Shown in pieces: positions 47,701 through 59,700 of a DNA stretch of 64,000 nt. Position numbers and translations under genes: made by a program. The notes below the pieces were generated by a model that saw only the letters and a program-made list of their open reading frames with translations, did no database searches and was not told the origin of the DNA. Source of the stretch: Sanderia malayensis (taxonomy: Eukaryota > Cnidaria > Scyphozoa > Semaeostomeae > Pelagiidae); NCBI GenBank assembly GCA_013076295.1, contig RQOL01000882.1, forward strand, positions 744,001-808,000, read 5' to 3'. Numbering within the stretch: the first letter of the stretch is position 1; every line of letters begins with the position of its first letter.

Positions 47701-50700
47701 AAGCAAAATATAGACATTGCAGATGGTTTTGTATGAAATAACAAAAGGCTAGGAAATAGCTTACATTTGGATAGTTGATTGTAACTATTTATGCATTGAG
47801 GGTAAACTTTCATTTTACCCTCAATGCATAAAGCTCTGAATGCATCAAGAGCAATTTGAATATCTAAAAGAACATTTCTGCAATTTGAAAGTATGCAAAC
47901 TGACCTTGACAACATGTTACATCATTATTACAATCTGATGCAGGAGGGACCAGCAATTTCGTATTCACAGTACAAATTGGCGTTGAGCAGTGAGCTTATT
48001 TGCTGAACTTCTAATAACTAAGCACGGGTTCAACCCTAACCCTATCCGTCAAAATGTTGTTACAATCTAAAAATTGTGGATGTCTATACGTCAACTTCAA
48101 TTTTGATTACCTGTCTATATCCATATCTGGATCATAATGACCCTGATCTTTCAAGAAAGCAAGATGAACTTTGTAATATTTCTCCAATCTTTCATGGAGT
48201 TCTCTCCACCACCTTTCAATCTGTAAATATAAATACATTAATTTTTTTTAAACATTTTCCTGAATAACGACAAGACAACGATAAATAATAAATAATGACA
48301 AATATTTGCGCAAATACAGGCAAATAAATCACAAATTTTACCTGGTTAGATGCATGAACGTAGCGGCGAGGTACCTTTAATTGATGCTTTTGACGGATTT
48401 TGTTGCACATTGCTCGATATCCAAGCAACCTTCCCGGGCCATCAAGTTCTTCTTGCACTGCATTTCTCAGTTGCTCTACGGAAACGTCTTTGTCGACACG
48501 ATTTATCTTAAACTCTCCTAATCTCCTGTCTAAAGAACGAAGACTCCATGCATATTGCGGAAAATCTTTTTCTAAAAAGCTGAGCATTTCTGTCCGCTTA
48601 AAATTCTCTCTACTGTATCCTTCAAGTGCCGTTTTTAAAACAGTATCATTCTTCCATTCCACATTTCGTTTCATCTTGTCGTCAGACAGACAGCTCGGAA
48701 ATAGGCCGACATTTTGTTTGTTTTTGCCGCTGAATACCAACCTCTTTTCTGTGCTGAAAGCACAAAGGATTATGGTATACTGTGGCAGTTCTGGGCTCGT
48801 GGTGAAATTTTTTTTGATTATTTTTTAAAATTTTTGGGATTCGTAAATAGTTTTTTGAACCGAAAATAAAAGCAAAATTTAAAAAAAATAAACCAAATGA
48901 AAAATTTTTTAAAATAAATTTAATATAAATGAAATTAAAATTTTTTATTGTAATAAAAAAAAAAACTATTACCTAAGTTATTTTTTTTTTAATTTATAGC
49001 AAAAATTCCTTATGGCAGCTATGGGCCACCATAGACCACAAAACCCCGGCGCTATTATTTATTGCAATCTTTTGATGCTACTAGTAATTAGGGACGCGTT
49101 GATGAAATATATCTGCATTTAATTTCACTTTGGTTAACCCATCTGATTATTTAATTTCACAAATGTCAATGGTGATGGGCCTTTTGTTTTGTATTGTCAC
49201 TGAAGTTTAAATTAAATCTTTCAAATACATACTTTATTTTCCTGTGGGCTTTATGTGCCACAGAACACGCTGAACTTCCGATTCTTCACAAAACCCATGT
49301 GATTCGAATTCAGAATTCGAAATGTCATTTTCGAATCTACGTCACCGATGTATCCACCAATCAGGACGCGGTATTCTAAATCACATGACATTCACGCGCC
49401 ATTGGATTGGTCAGAGTAAATTAGTTCCAATTTGAAGGTTGTTTGGTTTTTCATTCATTTCGCTTGAGTCTTTTGTACACTATGCAATAAAGCATCAATT
49501 GTCTGTATTGAAACGCCTTTTATTCCCCGAACCACTTGGTAATCCAACCTATTTAATTAAGACTTAAATGACAGTTTTTTTTCGTTTCGATGACTAAACT
49601 GGATATCAAAGATTTTTATAATACTGCAAATACTTGTAAACTGACGTTTCAATTCAATCCTCAACCTACTCAACTCCTTTCAATTTTGCTACGTTATTAC
49701 GATAGTGTGGTACACTGAAAACGTTCAAAGCAAATCCATTATTGGGGAAAATGGTGAGATCTCACATAGAATTGTTGTAAAATAATATTCAAAGGTATTT
49801 CAATTGTTCAATTCGACTTCAGTTTGTTGTTTATAATTTATTTACCAAGTACATGCCCCGTATTACTTTAAATTTACTTTGTTGATGAAATTAACTTCTT
49901 GGTAATTCGAAAACCAAACTTGTTTTATGATGAATTTGAACATTTTGAACGTTTAAAACATTTTAATTTTCCATGTGCATTCTACGTCTTTTGTCGAGTT
50001 AATTGCTCTCGCTCTCTCAAAGTTTATTATTGTGCTAACAATAATCAAGAATTCTTGTCAAATTTTATTTCGAAAGTTCAATCCACAGAAATGAAATGAA
50101 TGTTATGTTCTGCCATTTCAATCAAATCGTAACCCCGTAGTCTGCTTAGATTATCTTTGGAATTAAAAAGTACAATTGATAAACATATTATTATTTCAAC
50201 TAATCTTTAAAAAACAACGTTCACAAGCTTAAATTCACATTATTGTTTCATTCAGTGTCATCTAATTTAACACAAAGCAGCCATTAATTATTAGTCATGT
50301 TAATTATTACTAAGTTATTGCTATAATATTTACGATAATTATTATAACTCATGACAATTATTATGATTTATTATGGCTACTATAATTCATGATAATTATT
50401 ATGATTTATGGTAACCGCCATAATTTATGTTGATTATTTTTATTGTTATGATAATGGTATTATGATACGTCATTTATTATGATTACTTTAATTTATATTT
50501 TTTTAGTTTATTATGATTACTATAATTCATGATAATTATTATAATTTATGATTCATTTCATTTCTTTTCCCTTTAGACGCGATTTAGAAGACGTCTGTAA
50601 AAGGTTTGGTATAGAAGAGAATACGGAGGAGATTATTGACCAATTGGGAGGAGGAAAAGCTGGCAAAATTAGTTTCGAAGACTTTTGTCAGAATAAGACA

Positions 50701-53700
50701 TTATTTTTAAACGATATGAATACGGGACAAACTTCCAGTTCAGAAAGCGCTGCGGAGCATCTGACAGACAATGAAAATGGAACAATGAATAGAAATCAAT
50801 GCGAATTGTTGAGAAAGAACCAAAGTAAAGATACAAATCAGAAATCTGACCGTCAGGGTTGGTTTCTTTGCTTTGTTTTGTTTTGCTTTGTTTTGTTTGC
50901 CCTCTGGGGCTTGGTACCCCCCATATTAACCCTTAAAACCCAAGAATCTGGCTCTATGTAGTTATTGGACCCGCGGACCCGTGGACCTGCGGAATATTTC
51001 TTTGGCACCCCTTAGGAGTTTAGCATTTTACGACTTTGCACTCCACGGAGTTGAGGGTTGCTTTTATCACACACACTGAAATCAAATCTCTTGCGAAACT
51101 CGTAGATTTTAATTTCCCAGCATTCTTTTTAGGTCGAAGAGTTGTTCAGCAACACGGAAAGGAGGCTGGTAAAGATGCGGCCAACGTCAACCTGGCGGAA
51201 TATCTTGACCCGGGGACCCTGCAACAGTTGGAGAATTTGCAGGTCATCTCGCCGGGAAGAAGTGCATCACGGGAAGCCGCGAAGGGAACGGATTTCTTGG
51301 AAATTGCTAACAGGGTGAGTTATTACTTCATGTAAATCTCGTGCCTGGTTCTGTTTAGCTTCGGATCCATTATCCCACTGAATTCAGGTTCACCAATTCG
51401 TGTTGAATGTGAAACTGCTTGACCCCCTGGAATTGCGGGCTTTGCGTAAGAATCCAGGGGGTCGCATCCGCTTGTTTCCATCTCAATACTCAATGGATGC
51501 TTTGCACATTAATTGTCTCGAAACCTGTGGCTTAGCAATGCAATTCAATTTCACAAAACCTCATGTCGTTAAAAGTAAACATTTGTCCTGCTCAATAGAA
51601 TTGCGTCAGTGTTCTTTCGTAATTTATTTCTCATCGCGTGGATTGGCAGATGGTCCTATATTGTTTTTGTGGATATATATAATGTAGTGTGAAGCAGGTT
51701 TCGCTCAAATATTATCTAAAGTTTTTCAACGTGAAGTTGTTGCTGAAAATTACAAGGGCGAATTGCAACGTCATTACCGAATGCGTAAATCGAATCAAAT
51801 GAATGATCGAATTGTCTCGCGAGCAATCGAAATTGGAATATTAGAACTCACGCTTAATACTTGTTAAAGATGTTATGATTATCATTAAGCAGGTTTTTGG
51901 AAGTTTTGCTTTTGTGGACTAAATTTCGGCCTAACGCTCTGATTTTTAATTTTGGATATTTTGATCGAGAGAGGTTGAGATCCCGTTTATTGCTAATTGG
52001 ATGTGTGCTATTCGACACGGATTTCAGAGGACTATCCTTGACTAATATTGGGGCATGGCTTTTAAAAGCTGGATGAGGGATGATGGGATTGCTTCTAAAC
52101 TGGCCGTCGAGTCGCAAAGCATGATGGTCAGTCGTTGCTATCATTTTGGTTCTTCTGGAGATATTCATAATAATAATAATGATCATTATATCAACAATAA
52201 AGGGTTGAGTTTTGTGGTGAAGCCATATGTATCAAAGTTAAGAAGGGTAAGTTCTGATTGCTTCTACAATTCATCCTCATATAACGAACTTCACTGTATA
52301 TAGCAAACTAAACATCTGGTCCCTTGTTGAATTGCTTCATAGTATGCAATTCACCCTCATATAACGAACTTCAATGTATATAGCAAACTAAACATCTGGT
52401 CCCTTGTTGAACTGCTTCATAGTATATAATTCACCCACATATAACGAACTTCGCTGGATACAGCAAACTAAACATCTGGTCCCTTGTTGAACTGCTTCAT
52501 AGTATACAATTCTATTATGTACTGTGCACGTGTATCTTGCACATTACTCTGGTAAATAGCGGCGACTTCTGTGCATTGCGGCACACTCTGTTCTTCAATT
52601 GTTAATTTTAAAAATCTGGCTGGTCCCTGCCCAGTTTGGTAACACTTTAACCCAAAGACTCGCGGCGTCAAGGGGGGTGTTGTTTTAGCTTTGAACAATG
52701 TTCATAACACTGTTGCTTGTGTTGACATAATATTGTACACCATCTTTCTTCGTTTAGGCGCCCCGAGCGCTTATTAATTCCAGGACTTTTCAAGGGGTTA
52801 TTGGAGAGGACGCTTATTTCAATCTACTCCCTTGTTGAACTGCTTCATAGTATACAATTCACCATCATATAACAAACCTCACTGTATATAGCAAACTAAA
52901 CATCTGGTCCCTTGTTGAAGTGCTTCATAGTTTACAATTCACCCTCATATAACGAACTTCGCTGGCAATTGTTTGACCTGTTCAGGGTTCTTTATTGTAC
53001 TAAAATTGAATTGAACTGAATTTGTTTTGGCCACCCCCGTTCAAGCCCTTCGTGATCACGTGGGTACTCGATTTAGATCATGGCGGCAACTTTGAGTCGC
53101 TTTCTCAATGAACTTGTTGCCGAAACTGTAGCTGGTGCGATTTCTTTTTATTCTGCCCGTTTGTGCTTATAAATGGTGTAGCGATATTATTAGATATATT
53201 TGGTTTGACATTTGATGGAGGTGAAGCTACGCGATGGGTAGACTGAATAAAACATTGCGAAGGCTCGCTAGATACAGGGTATGGTGTGTCTTCTTTCTTT
53301 AATTAAATGTAGATATCATGTCTATTGATAAGTTTTGTGTTATTACCTATGCTGATCAGAATCGAGTCAAAGTAAAGGCAGTTGTTTGAGTTGTTAAAGG
53401 TGTTTTCTATGCTTATCAGAATCGAGTTAACATGGAGAAAGTTGTTTGAGTTGTTGAAGGAGTCTTCTATGCTGATCAGAATCGAGTTAACATGGAGAAA
53501 GTTGTTTGAGTTGTTGAAGGAGTCTTCTATGCTGATTAGAATCGAGTCAAAGTAGAGACAGTTGTTTGAGTTGTTAAAGGAGTCTTCTATGCTGATCAGA
53601 ATTGAGTCAAAGTAGAGATAGAGACAGTTGTTTGAAACGAGCTTTTTCATTCCTTTAAACCCCACGAGGTTCGTAAGCCGCCTGTCTCGTTTTGAAGTCC

Positions 53701-56700
53701 GGAAACGAGGCTGCAATTGTTGCCATGACATTGGCAAGTAGTTACGAAGTAATTTTAACGACCCGTTTTGTTATGGGGTGAAATATCGTGCGTTTAGAAT
53801 CGCTTCAATGGAATTGGGAATATTCTTAACGAGCAATTGTCATTGAATAACTTGCCAACACGGTTTTGTAGACGTGAATTATAGCATAGCACCAAACAGT
53901 TGAAAATATTTCTCATGAATCCAGCATTCATGGTCACGCGTTTCAAGTTGCAAGCGAATTTATCCAATCGCTTTCATTAATTATTTAACAGTTTTCGTTT
54001 CGAGTGATACAGCTAAATTTATCATTAGAAATTCACATCTTGACGAGTTTGTGAGGGAAACAGTTTGTGTGGTTAGTAAACTTGTTTGTGTTCAGTGCTT
54101 CACTCTCGCTTTCTCACTAATTCGACATTCGAAACGGAATTAAAAATTATTGCTGACGTGATAAAGTTCGGTTGTTCGGTGACTGCTGACGTCAGATTGT
54201 TTATGCAGAATTTGCGCGGGAATAAAAGTGATTACTACATCATTAGCTCAGCTCGATGCTATTTTAATTTGTTTGTGATTATTGGATGCCTAGCGTGTTT
54301 GTTGATTACTGTAATGAGCCATGTGGAGTAAATTTGGGCGACACAAAAGTAGGAGACGGGCCGAGAGTATAGACGAAAACGTGAACATCAAACACCAACA
54401 GCCGGAAATACAGCAAACCGAGGTAGATATAGCTAGTTACAGGAGAAGCCACTGCAGTGCTTGAGCTTGAAACCAATGCATTGAGTGAAGCCATTGTGAT
54501 GCTAGTGTGTGAAGCCAATGCATTGCTGAAACGGGAAGCCATTGCAATTCTGGAGCTTGATTTTATTTTAATACAAAGCTTCACGTGTTTTTCTGCCATG
54601 AAGCCCGTCCCCGACAGGCGCGCCGAAAACCACGGGGAGTAATGATTCTGGGTTTCATGAATGGTATATACCGTTTAGTTTGAACTACGTCGCTACCACA
54701 AACTCAATTAATTGTTTTATTTTCTGATATTTTTACAGCTTCATTTGGCTGCGCTGACGTCATTGAAGGATGAGATTTTCGATCTCAACAGTCGGCTTCA
54801 TCAGGTGACGACCGAGCGGGACACGACCAAGAATAAATTGGCTCAGGTTGTCACAGAGAAGCAGAAGATGCAGAAGGAGTTCGAAGAGAGACTGCAATCT
54901 CAGGTGGGTTTTGTGTCCGTAGCTTGTAGCCATTGCAAAGCTAGAGCTTGTAGCCATTGCAAAGCTAGAGCTTGAAGCCATTGCAAAGTCAGAGTTTGAA
55001 GCCATTGCAAAGCTAGAGCTTGAAGCCATTGCAAGGCTAGAGCTTGAAGCCATTGCAAAGCTAGATTTTGAAGCCATTGCAAAGTCAGAATTTGAAGTCA
55101 TTGTAAGGCTAGAGTTTGAAGCCATTGCAAAGTCAGAGCTTGAAGCCATTATAGAGTATTAATTTCTATTACATCACAATTCCCGTAGATGATGCGTGTG
55201 ACAGAGCTACAGAGTGTGATTGCAGAGCTAACAAGAAAGCTCAATGAGACTACTGGTAATAAGATAGTCGAAGAAGACGAAGAAATTGAGGAATCTCAGT
55301 GCTCGTCCGATCTCGAGGCTGAAGAAGGTAGGCCTGCTTCGCATTAATTTCACCCCCTCCATTCTCCCTCCCACCTTTGCTATCTTTACATCGCGTGAAC
55401 TAGAGGGAGCTCTATCACTGGCTAGAACATTATGTACACTGCATGGCAGGCTTATATGGTTTGAATAGGACGGGGATAGGCCTGTACTGGGTTCAAGACC
55501 GCATAGTACGCATTAACACTATTGAAGTAATTGAAGCTAAACATACAGTGTGATGTGAGTTATGCGAGGGTTTCATGCTTTTCTGAGGTATTCTTTTGCG
55601 TCTGGCTATGCCACGACGACCTTTGATTCGATATGCCAAAGGTCAGGTTCCTGTAATTGGCCTTTTGTCTTCTAACCCAATTTTGCCAGCTCGGAAATCC
55701 GTGTTTTGTAAACTGGAAGACGCATTGTTTTGCTGCTTACTTTCATCCTCGATGGGTGTTTATGCTTTGTTTGTTTGTTTACTTATAATCATCCTTCTCG
55801 TTTAATTCGATTTCCAAAGAAGTAAGCTACCGAAAGCGCCGTCTCTACCCCTCGCTGTGTATTGGTTTCGCTGATCGATGCAAAGAGATTTGCTTCATCG
55901 AATCCACTACAATGTCACATAGCATGAATGAAACCAATTGCAGTGATACTGCTTTATTTATGAAGACACTGTAATGCTAAATTGAAACCCATTCAATACT
56001 AGTACTGCATGAAGCCATTGTAGTGCTTAATTGAAGCAATTGCAATGCTTGTACGTTGAAACCATTGTAATGCCAAATTGAGGCTAATGCAATCCTGTAT
56101 TTACTTGGAACCATTGTAATTCATAATTGAAGCCATTGCAGTGTCGTAGGTACTTTGAAGCCATTGTAATGCTGAATCAAAGCCATGTGTTTTGATCATG
56201 GTATTATTACAACGAACAAAGCCTCCCTGATCGTAGCGATAATCATAACATGATCCTGTTTATTTCATCTACCAACCCGGGCGTCTTCACAGATCAGTGT
56301 TCATTCATTTCACTTTTGCCCCGCGATTCCCCCCTACAGTTTGAATAGCCTACCTATAACAGTCGAATCACCACTGATAATATCGCTTGCTGCATTTGCC
56401 GCCCTGCCCTCTGTACCTCTCCCCCTCCAGTGACAGGGGGAGAGGTGATGTTTTCTTGTCAGCTACCTTCGAAGTTTCTGTCTTTGTTGTTCAATGTAAC
56501 GCACTTTAACCCCCGTCTCAGATTACAATACCTCACTACAGATTTGCTGTATTTCCATGGTCGATCATTGCATTACTGACGATCCAATAACATTATTTGC
56601 AGGGGTCCACAGCTTCTCTCCTCCATTCTATTCTCTTTTGTTCCCTTTTGTTCTCTTTTGTTTTGTTCACCACTTTATTAATATATTCATGATGTTAATC

Positions 56701-59700
56701 TCCCATCTATGGCCATACGGTTCGCGCACTCTTTCACCTACATGTGTGTGTTTGCTTCGAGTCGAGTTTTGCTCATCAGTCGTACTCGCTTGCAATCTGG
56801 TGTCTTGTGTAATTCCCCAAGATGCTCACCGATATGAAGAATCAGTTTTTGAAACGCGTCTTCTCTGTGCCCTACTCTCCCTGGCGGCTGAGAAGACATT
56901 CGTTGCAAAGTCAAGGTATTTTATTCACGTTGTTGTTTTTGTTAACTTCCATGCTTTTGTTTATTTGTTCGTGATTTTGATGACGATGCAATGGTTTCCT
57001 TGTTGTGAAACCAATGCAAAGCAAAGTTGTTGGTATTGATGTTTCTGTGTTGTTTACTTGTTTATTTGCTTACCTTTGCTGCTCACCTTTGACGTGTACT
57101 TCTTCTTGGTTGTAAAGCTTTCTGTGTCATCACTGCCTGCTTTAAACTACTTTGCATCCTTATACATGTGTTTCTTGCCTGTTATCTCAACACCATTATT
57201 TGCTTAATTTCGTTTATTTATTTATTTATTTATCTTCGTCGTTTGGCACTGTAATGGTTTCGTTTGGCACTGTCATGGTTTCCTTCCTTCATTCAAAACT
57301 TCGTTTGTTTGACCTGCAGCATTGCAATGGTTTCACCGTTCCATCTCATCTCATTAAAGGATTGCATGTGATCTTGTTTAGTTATTTCTACTTCGCATGC
57401 CATCTGGACCACTTGGATTTGTTGAAAATCATTTAATCTGATTTCTCCTGCTTTATCTCCTCGCATGCGACTGTATCGAGCATTGCGGTCACGCAATCCT
57501 ATTCGTCGAAGTCATTTAGTTATAAAGGTCAGCTGAGAGAGAAGCAAGCGCGCAAATTAAACTCAAAGTCTGCAGCGTCCTCCGTTCAATTCAGTTGTTT
57601 ATTATGTCTATGTTTATTGCAATGGTTTGAAACTGTAGCATTGGATTGGTTTCGTCATCACACTTGCATTGTAGCGGCTTCATGTTGGCATTACATTGGT
57701 TTCACCATCACGCGCCACAACGACTTCGATTTAGCATTGCATTGGTTTCAGAATAGCATTGTGTTGGCTTCGTTATCGTATTCGTAGTGTGGCACCCTCT
57801 TTGATCTTGCAACACAGTAGTGGTTTCATTTAGAATAGCATTGCAATGGCTTGAACCATGGGTGTTGTAATGGTTTCACCCCGGCATCGCAAGGACTTCC
57901 CGATTGCGTTGCCGTGGCTTCAAGCCGTCAATGTAACAACGTGGGCTTGTTTGATCAGCAGTTTGTGGAATCCCCCCTCCCCCATGGTCGAGCAGGTTGT
58001 TTTGCATTGAGTTTGACTTGTTTGCAGCGAGATGAGCAGGTGTGCAGACGGGGGTATTGCATTCCGATTCTCCCCTCTGTTTATCGCTCTGATCTGGTTG
58101 TTGATTGTGATAGAAAAAGCGATTTCACAGACGCCTAACTAATCACATTCTCTCCCATGTTGTCGAGCATATGTGATATTTTATTGATGCCGCGGAGGAG
58201 ACCAGCTTGCAGCGGAGGAGACCAGCTTGCCTTGTAGCAATATGGAAAATTAGATTTCAATATTTTGAGGAGAGATTAGACTAGCGAAGCCACTTACCCA
58301 TATCTATGCATGATTGTTGGTTATAGCTCTCAATATCAAATGATTAAGCAACAAGAGTTATCGCACGTTGATTTTGACTAGAGTTTGTGTTTTCGTTTGA
58401 AGAGATTGCGAAAGGAAAGGAAGGCGTTCATTGCATTTGGTTTTTCTGACATTTGCGGTGGTTATATTTGGATTGGTGAAGAGACGTTTATGCGAGATTA
58501 CTTTGATGAATGGTCTAGATATATACAGAAAATTCGGTTTTTAATTTGATTTGATTAATTGAGATGAATTAGGCGGTGGAGACGAACGTCGAATTCGGCA
58601 TCTGGGTGAATTGAACAAAGACAGAAAAAAGCGATTGAAGAATTGAAGAATTAGGCTGAATCAAGATGGTTATCTTTCTCGCGTCGCGTGAAAAAGGAAA
58701 AAATAAAGAAAGATGGGAACCATTTTCTTGTTCTATTCGAATGTGAGTCAGAATTGTTTCGAATGTGAGTCAGAATTGTTTGATGTGCGACATACCGGAT
58801 ATGACGTCAAAAGTCTAAGAGATTCTCGGTTTAAGTCCATGTGTAATTTTACTAATTTGCTGTGAAGAGATTAGTTTTGAACGCGGATGAATGAGTTGTG
58901 ACTAAAGGCAAACAAAGAATGGATAGATTATGAATATTTTTGACGATAACACATGTTGGTTGAATGAGAAGAAATATCCAAAGTATCTTTGGTGTTATGG
59001 TGGGATGGTTGATGAGGAATGTAGTAGGATGCGAGGAAAGTTGCATGAAATGAGTTTTATTGAGTTGATTGTCGGATTTGTGATGAGACACGACTGTGGA
59101 AGAAGTTAATGGCGCAAGGGGGAAGTATTGTATTCAAGCTAAAGTTATAGACACACGCAAACCAAAGTTATATGCAAGCCAAAGCACACCAGACCTGCAT
59201 ATGAGCGAAAGTAGCAGCAACCCAAAGTTACAGGCGAGCAAAGGTTATATGCAAGGCAGAGCCATTAATATATTCAAGCCAAAGCTATTGCCAATTCAAA
59301 GTTAAAGTTACAGTCTTACAGGGAAACCAAAGTCGTGTGTGAACCGAATAGACGAACCAGTGCCATAGACAAGCTAAAGTTATAGTTACGGCCAAATCAA
59401 GGCCACAGGTAAGCCAAAGAGACCAATCGGTACGCCCTGTGAATGTTGACTGATGGAGGTGAATAGAAGGAAAATATCGTTCAGCCAATCAGACACGACG
59501 TTGCCGGGTTGGGAAATAGTTGTTTGCAGCGTAAAAAGGTTACCGAAGTTCACCTTGTTCAAAGATGCATTGTCGACTAAGAAATCTGTTTCAAAGGGTG
59601 AGTATAATAATAAGGTGGGGGTCGGTGTATCATGCTTGGTGTAAATGCTTATGGAATGCACACTGTGGTTTTGGAAATATTTGCGCATGACAGCTGGGCA

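Larger units (their letters stand above)
45258..49038. mobile_element. TIR DNA transposon carrying an alpha-kinase and a coreless integrase-type transposase
   Basis: The element spans 45262-49034 (3773 bp), flanked by the direct repeat ACCA (45258-45261 and 49035-49038) as target-site duplication. The ends are inverted repeats of about 300 bp starting CTATGGTGGCCCATAG. Two genes face each other: an alpha-kinase on + (45587-46897) and a spliced gene on - (48674-47072). The latter is related to the integrase-core (DDE, retroviral-integrase-like) transposases common in cnidarian and other invertebrate genomes. The 4-bp duplication and integrase relationship suggest the Ginger/IS3EU-like group, but the family name is a guess. 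It lies in intron 1 of the Rab11-FIP gene. The insertion looks young: the duplication is perfect, the long repeats are well conserved and both genes are open. Confidence 0.92.

Noticed and set aside
47535..47915. 126-residue minus-strand frame as a separate gene
   Set aside because: It crosses the transposase exon at 47526-47695 in another frame; only the spliced model gives recognisable integrase-family sequence.
53303..53737. Minus-strand 144-residue frame with 20-residue repeats
   Set aside because: Artefact of an exact 60-bp tandem repeat; no splice or homology support.
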